This document shows, piece by piece, positions 23,496-39,953 of a stretch of DNA of 40,000 bases (positions are counted from its first letter, which is position 1; each line of letters begins with the position of its first letter). The DNA is taken from positions 1-40,000 of the forward strand of contig MCFG01000227.1 of NCBI GenBank assembly GCA_002104895.1. Reading direction: 5' to 3'. Origin of the DNA: Anaeromyces robustus (taxonomy: Eukaryota > Neocallimastigomycota > Neocallimastigomycetes > Neocallimastigales > Neocallimastigaceae). The translations under genes and the position numbers were made by a program. The notes beneath the pieces were generated by a model. That model did no database searches, was not told the DNA's origin, and was given only the letters and a program-made list of their open reading frames with translations.

Positions 23496-26400
23496 TTAAT
23501 CATATAAAAAGGCTAAAAATTCTGAACAATAATCAAAGTCTATAATATTTTCAATATTTTCAATGTATTCATTTTCATTCTTTTTTTCATGTAATCTTTT
23601 ACTAGATTCTTCATCATCATTAAAATCTGGTTGAGAATTTTGTAATTTTTTATAACGATTAAGATTTTTAATTTTATTGATACGTTTCTTTTCTTCTTTT
23701 TCTTCTCTTTCTTTAGTTTCTTCTCGTAGATCTTTCCATATTTGTGATATTAATGAGGAATGGGTTTCTATTTTTTGTTTTCTTTTTTTTTTTTTTTTTT
23801 TTTATATATATAAAATATTTTATAATAAAAATATATATATATATATAATATTAAAAAAAAATTATTAAAATAGTATATATATATAATATTAAAAAAAAAT
23901 TGTAATTATTAAAATAGTATAAAAAATAAAAAATTAAAAATTAAAAAAGGAAAATATGTGTTTAATGTTTATTAATAATAATAGTTCTACTAACTCTGTA
24001 CAAAGTTTATTATCTAAATAGAAGGAAACTGATATATTTTCATTTTGAATCATATTTCTTGAAGTATATAAATTCATGGTAGTTAATCTTTGAATATTAT
24101 TATCTTTAGATATTTTTTCTAAAGAATCATCTGGAGTTTTAAACATTTCAAATTCAATATTTTTATTAATTTTTGAATTCCAGAAACAAATATTATTTCT
24201 AGAATATTGATGTGGATTCTTTTAATAAAAGACATTATTAAATATATATATATAATTTTTTTAATAATATTAAAAAAATAATAGTTATAATTATATTAAA
24301 TAAATTTATTCTATAATGAAATAAAAAAAAATTTTTATTAAGGTATATGAATTATGTATTTATTATATATAAATAGTTTACATATATTTCTAGAGGTACA
24401 TAACAAGGTTCAATTAATTTATTTGGCATATCAGGTATATAATATTCTTTTGATCTTTTAACAATTTTTATTTCTAATATATATATATATATATTTATAA
24501 AAAAAATAATTTTGTAATATAATTTTTATTATAGTATATATAAATAATATATGTTAATATATTTATTTATGTACTATATATACTATATACTATATATTAT
24601 ATATATATATATATATATATTACCTTCTGTTTTATCTATAACATTTTGATTTACATTTGAAAAAAGATATTCTGATATAGATATATCAGGTTGAGGTTGA
24701 TAATTTAATAATTGATATTCTAATGGTTCCTATAAATATTACAAATTTATTGAATTTTTTTTTTTTTTTTTTTTATTGAGATATTTATTATAAATCATTG
24801 ATATATATTATTTTTATATTTTATTATATTTATAATAATAATTAAAAAATTAATAATAATAATAATTATGAGTATATATTGTAATAAGTTATATATATAT
24901 ATATATTTAATTTAAACACATACTTGGAATGGTATTGGATTCCAAAGGGGTATATGATTAATTTCAATTGGTTTAATGGAATATGGTTTTCTAAATGGAT
25001 GTGATTCCTTTTATATATATATATATATATGTAATAATAATTTAATTATTTATTATTTTTTATTATTATTATTTTTTTAAATTATAATCATCGAGTATTA
25101 TTTTTATTTATATATATATAGAGAGATTTATTAAAAATAAAAAAAAAAAAAAAATTAAAAAATATTTAATATTTCTTACATCAAAAATAATGGTATGAGG
25201 AAGGAAAAATTTTAAATTTTCATCATTTTTATTTAATTTTTTGATATATTCTTTTTCTTGTTCATTCTGTTTAAGTTAAATATAATATATATATATATAT
25301 ATATAAATTATTTATTATGTATTCATATATATATCTATATTTCTTTATAATGAAGAGATTTTATTTTATATATATATTAAAATAATAATAATAATAGTAA
25401 TAATAATAATGATCATTACTATTGGTTCAAAGAGTGATACTTTAAATGATTCTTCATCTTGATTTATTAATTCTTTTTCTAATTTTTTTATTTTATTATT
25501 AAATGAATATTTTATATATATATATTGAGTTATTTTTTTTATATATATAAATGTATTATTATTATTATTATTAAGATAAATTTTATATATTTATAAAAAT
25601 AAAATATAGGAAATAAATTATCAATATATATATATACATTAAATAAATAAAAGATGAAATATTAATATCTATAATATAATTTAAATAAAATAATAATAAT
25701 AGTAATAATAGAGTAATAATAATAGATATTTTTTTTATACTTTTTTCTTCTTTTTTATTTCCATTTTCCTTATTTTTTTTCCATTCTCTAAAATTATTTA
25801 ATAATCGTTTAGCTCTAATTTGATAAATATGTTTATAATGAAGTCGTAAAAACTTTTTAACAATTCTTTCCTATATTATATAATAATATTAATACATAAA
25901 AAAAAAAGGGAAAAAAAAAAAAGAGAACATTATTAAAAAAAATTTTTTATTAGTTAATATTCAAAAAGATTCTATATATATAATAATATATAAATATTTA
26001 ATAAAAAATATATTTAGTAAATTTAGAGTTTTTATATTTTTTTGTTCTATGTAATTACTTTAGATTCCCAATCTTTCATATAATTATCATTTTCAAAGAA
26101 ATAATAATTTTTTATATCATGACCAACTAATATATTTTGAGATTGTTTAATGGTATTATAATTAATTTCAGGTTTTTTTTCTATTATTTCTGGAATAGTA
26201 ATTTTTTTTTCGGAAGAATCATAATTATCCACTATTTTTTTTTTTATTTTTTTTAATGTTTTTTATTTAAAATATTATTATTCAATAATAATATTTTTAT
26301 TTTGTATTTTTTAATTATTTTATTTAATATATATATTATAGATATATAGAAAAAATTAATATACATAATATTATAATATATAGAATTGTTAATTTTAATC

Positions 26401-29367
26401 TGAAAGTTAGGAAATATAATATATATAGGAACAAAAAATAAAAAACAAAAATGTTTTATATAAATTATTTTATAGATTACCTTCTTCTGGAATATCTTCT
26501 CCAACACAAATAAATCTATGCATTTCTTTATATTTTTCATATTGTTTCTATAAAAAATTTTTAACATTGTAAAATTAACATAAATTCAATTTTTTTTTAT
26601 TTTTTATTTTATTTTTTTATTTATTATTATATATATTAATGTAATATATAACAATAATAAAATCTTAATAATAAATCTTTTATATTTTTTAATTTATATT
26701 TTAAAAAAGAAAAATATTAATTTACTCTTTTTTTAAAATTCAAAATAAACGAATCTGCTTCATCTTGATCATTATTATCAACTTATTTATTATTATAATA
26801 ATATTATAACAATAATAATTCATTTTATATTATTAATGATGTTTTATATTTATATTATATATTTATATATTATTATTCTTATGGAAAAAAATTTTTTTTT
26901 TTATTTTTTTATAATATAGTTACTTTTTAATTCTTCTGCTTTTGATAATCTTTTTCGTTGTTTTTCATTTATATTTAGTGTAGAATCTTTTTGAGTTTCT
27001 ATATTATTATTACTTTTTGAAGATGAATTTATTAATAATTCATTATTATTATTATTCCCTAGAATTTTATTTCCCTTTTCACTATTATTACGAGTTAATG
27101 TTTCCTCATCTTCTTTTTTCATATTAATATTTTTATCCTTATCCTTATCTTTATCCTTTTCTTTATCCATACTATTTATTTCAATTTCATCATTATTGAA
27201 ATATTCATTATTTTCTTTTTCATCTAAATTAATATCTAATTCACTTATTTTATTATCAATTTCATTATCATAATCATAATCATTATCATTTCCATATCTT
27301 TTCTTTTTTTTACCATAAACTCGTTTAATTAAATCATTTGTTTTTTGTCTATAATTATAATTATATTATTATGATAATAAATAAATTTTCATATATTAAA
27401 TATATAATATGTATATGTATAAATATATTTAAAAATAAAAGAGAAATTTATATATATATAATAAGGTATTAGATATTTTATAATATTTTATTTATAGAAA
27501 AGTTTATTATTCTAACAATATTAATGTATATATATATATGAAATTTAAATATATAAATAATTATATTATTAAAAGATAAAAAAATAAAATAAAAAAAAAA
27601 CAAAAAAAAAAAAAAAAAATATACTTGCAATAATAAATTAGGTTGACAAGTACCAAATACTTTAACTTTATAAGGTTTAAAATTAAATTGAGAAATATCT
27701 ATTTGAAAAGATAAATGTGAACTTCTATAAGAACATGGTTTATATTCTATAATTATATCTATTGACCCTAGTGCTGGTATAATTCCTATATTTAATAAAT
27801 TATAAAAATCAATAAATATAATATATGATATATATATAATTATTATTATTAATAATATTTTTTAATTAATTAATTATTTAATAATATTAAATTTAATTCA
27901 TTTATTATTATTTAAAAAAAATGTATAATATATAGTTTTTTATTTTTATTTTTATTTTTATTTTCCTCTATCATTATATCTATATATATATTACCTTTTA
28001 ATGGATATATATTATAAAATGGATTTGGTTCAGTAATTTCAATTTTAAATTCAAAATCAATTGGAATATTACATTTAATTGGTATAGTTTTAGTTTTTCT
28101 ATAATAGAGGTGTTTTTAATTCAAAATAATAATATTCCATAGGAAATAATAATATATATATATTATAAATTTATTGTTTTTTCAACATTATAAATCAAAA
28201 AAAAATTATAATTAATATTTATAAATATAGATATATAGATGAACAAATAATTTTTTTCTTATTTTATTTTATTTTATTTATTATTAAATATTTACGTATA
28301 AGCTAAAGGAACTTCTCCAAAATCAATTCTCTAAATAAAATGATTTGAATGATATTTATATATATGTATTTAAGAGTTTATTATAATAAATAATAATGTA
28401 ATTAAATAAATATATTTTATTATTTATTATTATTATTTTTTAATAAATTGAATAAATTTTAATAATATTTTATATAAAATTGATATAAATTATTTAATAC
28501 TTTAGGAAAGTCGATATTTGTTAATACAGGATAACTACAGTTGAAATTGATATTTATATATATATATATGAATATGAATATTTAATAATATTAATTTTTT
28601 TAATTTATGTGTTCATTTATTCCATTTTATTTTTATTTCTTATTTTTATTTTTTCATTTCATTTTATTTTTCTTTTAAATATATATCATTCTATTATTTA
28701 TTAATAGTATTAAATATATATACCCATGAATGGGAATAACAAAATTTATATCAGGTCCAACAATTTTTATTGTATCATAATAATATTTCCATTGAGTAGG
28801 TGTAAAAGATATTAAAACTTCTTCACTCATTTGAGGAATAATATAACCCTTTTTTTTTTTTTTTTAATATTTATATTTAAATAGAAATGAAAATTATAAA
28901 TAATAATTTATTATAATTAATATATTATATTATATTATATTATATATTTCTTTTTATCTCTCTTTTTTTTTTCTTCTTTATTATTATTATATTATATTAA
29001 TTTTCTTGATCTTTATATATATTTACTCTTTTTTTATGTTCAATAGTGAAATTTGGAGTTTCAGGTGGTTTAACATTGATTCGTATTTTTTTTGAACTTT
29101 TATTAATAATTCTAAATAAAACAAAAGAGAAAAAAAATATTATATATTAAATAAAACTGATCATCAGTAAAATGAAAATCAAAAAAAAAAATTAATAAAA
29201 AAAAAAGATACAAAAAAATAAAATTTAAAAAAACCTTATAAATTGTTTCTGTGTTGTATTAACATTGAATCCAGAAAAATGAATAATGGATGGAATACAT
29301 TCTATTTTGTCTGAATAATATAAAAAATTATCTATAATAATATATAGAATATATAAAAAAAAATGAA

Positions 29368-29400
<33 letters not shown>

Positions 29401-29690
29401 TAGAAATAATATTCATAAAAGGATTATATTGTTAACGAAAATATTCATGCTTATTTATATATATATATATACAATTTATATATAATTTATATAATTTATA
29501 TAATTGTTTTTTGTTTTTTATTTGTTGTTTTTTTCTATCTTTTATGATTTATACTTTTTATATCATTTGTAGTTTCAATAGATGCTTTTATGGTATCAAC
29601 ATTTTTAGGATTTTGAAAAAAATCTCCTGAAAAATTTATATCATCATCTGTTTTTGTTGAACTTATTTCACTCGATACTTCACTTATCAT
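23496..29690 (-). CDS. CFAP221: Cilia- and flagella-associated protein 221 (PCDP1/FAP221), 20 exons, 846 aa
   Basis: This is a central-apparatus (C1d projection) protein of motile flagella that binds calmodulin in other organisms. Exons, 5' to 3' on the minus strand: 29690-29555, 29310-29235, 29111-29027, 28848-28724, 28534-28501, 28330-28296, 28098-27995, 27785-27629, 27348-26924, 26781-26726, 26547-26481, 26231-26059, 25870-25741, 25478-25420, 25266-25180, 25007-24924, 24729-24624, 24473-24382, 24218-23995, 23781-23496. Phases close exactly to 847 codons; human CFAP221 has about 840 residues. Family hallmarks are IHFSGFNVN, ISFTPTQWKYYYDTIKIVG, IPIHGYPV, GIIPALGSIDIIIEY and FGTCQPNLLL (residues about 50-250). 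A basic amphipathic segment, VKKFLRLHYKHIYQIRAK (about 494-511), could bind calmodulin. Exon 9 is Asp/Lys/Asn-rich. All introns are GT-AG except intron 8 (GC-AG). The last acceptor follows a purine-rich poly-A run and is the least certain join. Confidence 0.92.
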
Positions 29691-30922
29691 CTTTTTTTTT
29701 TTTTAATTTCTATTCTATTATTCTCTATTACACTTCCTTTCTTTTACATGTATTGTATTATTGTATAAATTATTTAATTTGCTTTTTTTTTATTCTAATA
29801 ATTAATATTTTGTATTTAATTTGTTTTTCTAATAATAGTATCAATAATTTTAAATATTTAGAAAAGAGAAAAAAAAGATAATGGAAAAGGAAGAAAAAAA
29901 AAAGATATTGAATTATTTAATAATGTAAATTTATATATTTAAATTATTGTAAATTTTTGATAAAAAATTGTCATTCACTCACTGATAAATTTTTAAAAAT
30001 TATTCATTAATAATAATAAATAATATTCCAAAAGAAAAACTAATCAATTCATTAAGGTTTTTATATAATTGATTTTACATAAATATAAAATAATATTAAT
30101 TATTTATAAAAAATAAAAATGAAAAAAAAAAATAATAAGAAAAATTTGATAATTATAAAGCAATTTAATTTATATTATATATATATTCACTCACTAAAAG
30201 TTGTGGATAATTATATATATTATAAAATAAAATGAGATGGTAAAATATTAGAACTTAATTTTATATAATTAAAAGACTAATAATAATAAAATAATATATT
30301 AATAGTTAAAAATGATAATTAGCCAGTATTAGCATAATTCTTCAAGAAAAATTATGTTAATATTGACTTGATTAGTTAAATCTAAATCTATTAATATTAA
30401 ATATTAAATACATTTTTATATATGTATATATATATATATATATTTTTTTTTTTTTGAAACTCAGATATATTTTTGAAATTATTATTATTATTATATAGAT
30501 ATTTTTTTATTTCATTTCTTGAGTAACCTAAAAAAATTAGGTAGGACAAAAATAAAAATAAATATAAAAAATATTTTTATGGTTTAATGACTTTTTTTTT
30601 TCTCTTTAATTATTTTAATTATTATTTATTTATTTTATTTATTTATTTAAATATTTTAATTCATAATAAAAATATAACACCTAACAATTTTAACATTAAT
30701 ACATTAACACAACTTTCGTTTTTCAAAATATAAAAAAGAAAAAATAATAAAAATAAAAAGTTAAAAAAGTATGTGAATTAGATAATTAATAAATTATTTA
30801 AAAAATTTATATTCACAAAATTCTTATATTAATAATATAATACAAAAATATTTTATTTCATTTTATTTAGCTCAATGATAATGACTCAACCACTGAAATT
30901 GAAAAAAAGAAAAAACAAAAAA

Positions 30923-30958
<36 letters not shown>

Positions 30959-31604
30959 GTAAGTAAATAAATAAATAATATTTAAATAAATAATTTATAG
31001 TGTAATAATTTTAAATAAAAAAACTTATTAAAATAAAAATTATTTGAATATTTTAACAATAATTAAAATAAAAAGTAAAAATAATAAAAATAAAATTATA
31101 TCTGATTTTTAATAAAATTGAAATTTCTTTTTCTTTTTTCTTTTTTATTTTTTTATTAAATTTCAGATATTATTGTTATTATCATAATTTTTACATCATT
31201 TAAAATGAAATAAATAAATCAAAATATATTATATATTTATATATTCAACACTTTTTAGTTTTTTTCAATTTATATATATATATAAATATATAAAATATAT
31301 AAAAAATGAAGCATACATTTTTTGGAAATTAATTTTTTTTTAATCAAATTTCTTGCTAATAATTTTTAAAATAATTTAACTATTTTAAATTAAAGTCTTG
31401 GCCCTTATTTATTTATTATATACCATTTTTTTTAATCTGACATTAGAGAAAAAAAAAAACATAATATTCACTTATTATTTTGTTACAATATAAAAAAAAA
31501 AAAAAAAAAAATTCAAATCGTTTTATTATTAAAATAATTTTTATATATACAGAACAAACTTTTTTATACTTTTTATTTTTTACAATAATATAATATATCC
31601 CAAA
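29691..31604. promoter_or_regulatory. Shared upstream region of CFAP221 (-) and securin (+)
   Basis: This 1.9 kb stretch lies between two divergent start codons and must hold both promoters. ATTCACTCACT occurs twice (29973-29983 and 30186-30196). A 16-bp stem with two G-U pairs lies at 30324-30365. A smaller palindrome, CCTAA/TTAGG, is at about 30527-30543. The rest is A/T runs and short AAAT and TAAA repeats (about 30925-30980). No coding exon is recognisable. Confidence 0.5.
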
Positions 31605-34055
<2,451 letters not shown>

Positions 34056-34760
34056 AAAAAAAAAAAGAAAAAAAAAATTAATATATATATATTAAAAAGT
34101 ATATAAATTAAAATACATATATATAACATCACACATTAATATCTTCTCTTTTGATTTTTTTTTTTTTTTTTATCAATTATTTTTTAAATATTTAAATAAT
34201 CAATTTTTATAAATAACTATTGTAATAATATGATTTATTAATTGTTCTTAACTCTTAATTTTATATATAAATGATAATAATATTTGTATAATATAGTTCA
34301 ACTCTTTTTTTATTCTTTTTTTTTTTTTTTAAGTAGTATCGTATCGTATTATCATCTTTTTTTTTTTTTTCTTTATGATTATTTTTGTTAATTTTTTTTT
34401 TATAACATAATACTATTCAAATTTTTATTGTAACATAATAAATATTAAAAAATAATATCAAAAATAATAAAAATAAAAATAAAAATAAAAATAAATATAA
34501 AAATAAATATAAAAATAACAACTAAAAAAAATTATATAATCAAAAATCAATATAACAATATTTTTAACGTTTAAAAGATATAATATATATATAGATAAAT
34601 TAAAGTTATTTATTTTAAATATGAAAAAATAAGATATATATTAACTGCATATTTATTATTTCATTTCATATTTAATAATAATTATAATATATATATATGT
34701 TATGTTATGTTATGTTATGTATATTATTGTTTATAATTTTTTTTTTTTTTTAACTTTTTC

Positions 34761-34789
34761 AACTCTTATTTAATGTTGAAATAAGAGTT
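34761..34789. other. Perfect 11-bp inverted repeat with 7-nt loop
   Basis: AACTCTTATTT and AAATAAGAGTT flank AATGTTG. It lies 700 bases past the securin stop and could be in its 3' untranslated region or free-standing. It follows a T run rather than preceding one. Confidence 0.6.
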
Positions 34790-36718
34790 AATACTATATA
34801 ATAATATTAAGAATTAATATTATATTATATATATAATAAAAAAAAATTTCTTTTACAATGTTAATTATTAAAAATTGTTTTCTAATAATAATAATAAATA
34901 ATAATAGCAAAAAAAAAAAAAAAAAAGCTTAAATATTTATTCATTTATTCATATTAGAATAATATATATAATATATTTATTATTTTTTTTATTATATAAT
35001 TTTTTTCTTTATATTAATCTTTTTCTATAGTATATATATATATATATAAATTATAAGATGACAATCAATATAAAATATAATAAAATATATATAAAGCAAT
35101 AATTTAATTAAAAGAAATGGTTCCAATTTTATTGTTTTATTGTCAGTATAAGGATTTTTTATATATAAATTTTAATTATAAATAAAATTATTAAAAAAAA
35201 ATTTTTTTTTATTTTTTTTTTGCCTTTTTCCATAAAAAAAAATAATTTTAATATTTTTAATTCTAGTATAAAAAAAATAAAATAAAAAACCAATTCTTTA
35301 TTTAGAATTTCGTTTTTATAGAATTAATTAAAAAAGAAAATAAAAAAAATTGAAAAAAAAAAAAAAAAATTTTTTTTATTAGTATTTAAAGTTTAAAAGT
35401 TTTGTACGATTTAAAATTTTACTTTTTTATTTTTTTTTATTTTAACTTTTTAACCATCATCCATGATAAAAGAAAAACCATCATGCTTAATTTATGCTTA
35501 ATTTATGCTGTATAATAACTTTAAAATATAAAATTTAAAAAAAAATAGAAATAAAAAATAAAAAAAATAAATAAATAAATAAAAAAAAAGTTATCATATA
35601 AATTATATGAATATAAATAAAAGTTATCATATAAAATAAATAAATGAATGAATGAATAAATAAATCAATAAAAGATTTTGAACATTTTTAAGTATTGTAA
35701 ATTTATTAAAAATAATATTATACTTTATATAATATTATTTATTTACATTTATTATTTAATATTATTTAATACTTATATTTATTTTTATTTTTATTAGACA
35801 GTTTCTTCTTTTTATTTTTTTATTTAATTATTAAACATAAATCATAAATGTATTTAATACTTATAGTATTTATATTATTTTATTTAATATATAAATCCGC
35901 AGAAAAGAATCCTATAATATTATACAATATCAATATCAATATTATACAATATAATATTGAATAAATTGTATTAATAATAATTGTATGATTTTAATATCGT
36001 TTTTTTATTTGTAATAATAATTGCTTTTAATTATAATTAACTTATTATTATTAGTTAATAATTAGATGATAAAACTTTTTTTATTATTTTAATTTTATTT
36101 TAATTTTATTTTTATGTTTTATTTTCATTTCATTGTTTTATTATATTTTATTATTAAATATTGTTATTATCAATTATTAATATTATCAATTATTATTTAT
36201 TATTAAATGTTATTATTTATTAATTGGTATTATTAATTGTTATTAATATTTTTGTTTTAGCATTGTGCTTTTTTTTATTATTTTAAAATAAATTAAAAGA
36301 AAAGCTAAATATTTATTTATTTATTCATTCATTCATTTATTTTTAATCTATTATTTATTTAATTTTATAATATATATTTATTTAATTAAATAATAACTAA
36401 TAACGAATTAATAATTGATAAATAAAATCATGATTAATTTTAATATAAGTTTAAAATAGGGCTTGTTTTATCTTAAATTTTTTTATTTATCTATTTATTT
36501 ACATTTTCATTGATTTATTATTAATTATTTATTTATTTATTATTTATTTATCTACTTATTATTATATGAATTTAAATATTTGTTTATTTTTAAATAGGAT
36601 GTTGAGATTATATTTATTAATATATTATGAATTAATTGTAATATATAAAAAATTAATAATCCATTAAAAAAGATTTATTTCAATCTTATTATAATTATAA
36701 TAAATGTTTATATTAATA

Positions 36719-36868
<150 letters not shown>

Positions 36869-37070
36869 GAGGAAATTGAGGATTAGCGTAATATATTAAT
36901 AAATATTAATAAATATTAATAAATATTATTAATTAATTATATTTTAAATAATTAAATAAATATTATTATTAAATATTAAATAAATTTATTATTATTATTA
37001 TTATTTTATATTTAATTTTTAAATAAATAATTATATAATTAAATATTAAATAAATATTAAATAAATATTA

Positions 37071-37106
<36 letters not shown>

Positions 37107-37878
37107 AAGGAAAAAAAAAAAATAAAAAAAAAAATAAAAAAAATTATAATAAAATAATGATTTTAAGCGAAGAAGACGAAGCCTAATTTATTTACTTTCT
37201 CTCTCTATTTTTTTTTTAAAAAAAAAAATAAAAAAAAAAGAATATTTAAAAAAAAAAAAAAAAAGGAAAAGAATAATAATAATAGTAATATTATTATTAT
37301 ATAGAAATATATATATATATATATATTTTTTTTTGGAAATTTAAACTTTTTTTTCTATATATATATGTAGTATTATAATATATAAATACTATTTCTAAGT
37401 CAAAGTAAGAGTTTTTTTTTTTTTTTTTTTAACTTTTTTTTTAAAGATATCTTTTTAATTTACTATGTTAAAAAAATAAAACATTAAAATATATTCAAGT
37501 ATTATGGAACTATAAAAAAATATATATAGAAATCAATAAAGAAATTTAAATATATATATTTACAAATTCTTTTTTTAAAATAAAAAAAAAAAAAAAAAAA
37601 AAACATATTAAATAATAGTAATAACACTTAAATAAATTAGTCTATTGATATTTGACGATATAGTTAACAATATAATAAAAATACTTAATTTAAATAAAAA
37701 AAACTTCGAGGAATATATAATAAATAATAGTAATAATAATATAAAAAAAAATAAAAAATAAATAGGAAGAATAAAAATGGAGAATTTATATATTATATAT
37801 ATTTACCAAATTTATTAAATTATTTATTATTTATATGAAAAATATATATATTAGTCATTTATATACTTATAGAAACTT

Positions 37879-37923
<45 letters not shown>

Positions 37924-39450
37924 TTTTTTAATTTTTACTACGAAGTATTTCTATTATGTTTTTTATTTATTTAAAAAGACATTATATAGAAATTTCATTA
38001 TAATTTATTTAATATATCTATATATTTATTTATTTATTTATTTTCTATTTATCGAGTAACAATAAAAAAAAAATAAATATATTTATTTTATATAATTATT
38101 TATTTATTTATTTATATTTATTTTTACTTTGCAAAAATATATTATTATTATTATTAATATTATTGTTAACATTTATAATTTTAATAAGATAAACTAATAA
38201 TATTATTATTATATTATTTTTTTTTCTATATTATATTATATTATTATTTAATAGCTCAATATATAAATTTTAGTATTTTTTTATGGATAAATTATAGAGA
38301 TTATATATAAGAAGAAAATAAAATAAAATAAAATAAAAAAAAAAAAAACTTTCAATTAAAATTCTTAATATATTTTTTATCAAGAAAATAAAAATCAACT
38401 TTTTTTTTTTTTTAAAAGCAAGATAACTAAAGAACCTTCATAATTTTTTTTTTTTTTTTTTTTTAAAAAAGAAAAGAAAAGAAAAGATACTAATATAAAA
38501 AAAATATATATTTTTTATAAACTTAATAATTATTATATTTTTATTCACACACATAACACACACATAACACACTTACATAAACATATACATACACATTCAC
38601 AAAGAAACAAAAAAAAAAAATATCAACATATAATACATATATATTTATATATTAACATTTTTTTTTCCCTATATATTTTTATTACAATATTAATACATAT
38701 TCAATATAATACTATTATATCAAATATTATTTTTATTTTTTTTATTTTTATATATTAATAAAACCAAATATATATATATATAAAATAAATAATTAAAAAA
38801 AAAAATATTACAGTTAAAAAAAAATAATTTATTATATATTATATAATAAGACAAGTGAAGTGGAAGAAAAAATAGAAAACAAAATAAAATAAAAAAAAAA
38901 AAAAAAAAGAGAAAAAAATAAAAAGTAAAAAGTAAATATAATAATAATTAATTATATCTTTTTTAAACTATCTTTTATAATAACCAATTAAAATACATAT
39001 CCAAGTCAATAAAAAAAAACCAAAAGAAAAAAAAAAAAAGAAAAATATTAAATATAATAATTTTTTTTATTTTTATTTTGGGGAATATTAAACAATAGTT
39101 ACTATATATATATTATACAAGAAAAGAAAGAAAGAATAATCAATATATTATAAATATATTATTGTTATTTTATTTTATAATTTTTTTATTTTTATTTTAA
39201 ACCTTCTTTTTTTTACCTTTTTTTTTTTTTTTTTTTTTTTAGAATAATATATACATCTATATATATATTTTTTTTAAAAAAAAAAAAAAAAGAAAAGAAA
39301 GGAAAAGAAAAAAGACATAAAAAATTTATATATATTATATATTATATATATATTAATAGTTAGATAATTAGTATTTGAAAGAAGATTAAAATAATATATA
39401 GTTATTAAATATAAATAAATAGAAAAAAAAAAAAAAAAAAAGAAAGAAAA

Positions 39451-39953
39451 ATGGGTAACTGTTTAACAAAACAAGAAGATGTTCGCTTTGAATCCAATGG
39501 AGGTGGTGGTACAACTAGAACCAACATTTTAAGAGGTTAATTTAATAATAATAATAATTATAATAATTAATAATAATTAATTATAATAATAATAATAATT
39601 AATAATAATAATTAATAATAATAATAAATGAATTATATATTAATCTATATTAATATATTTAATTTTTTTTTATTATTTTGTTAATTTTTTTTCAATAACT
39701 TATAACTTATTTTTTTTTTTTTTATGTATTTTAGAGGGAAACAAAAAACTTGTTCCAGTTTCTACTTATGAATGGAAGTCAGATCAACCTATGACTAAAG
39801 AAGATGTTGAAAAACGTCGTGAAGAATTTTGGATAACCTCACCAAATTATGATGTAAATATATATAAAATTTAATCATTATTCTAAAAATCTATATATTA
39901 TATATAGATATAGATAGATAGATAGATATAGATAATAGATATATATATATAAC

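Noticed and set aside
29654-29881. Plus-strand small protein beside CFAP221
   Set aside because: It overlaps the CFAP221 first exon on the other strand and is a hydrophobic low-complexity translation of T-rich DNA.
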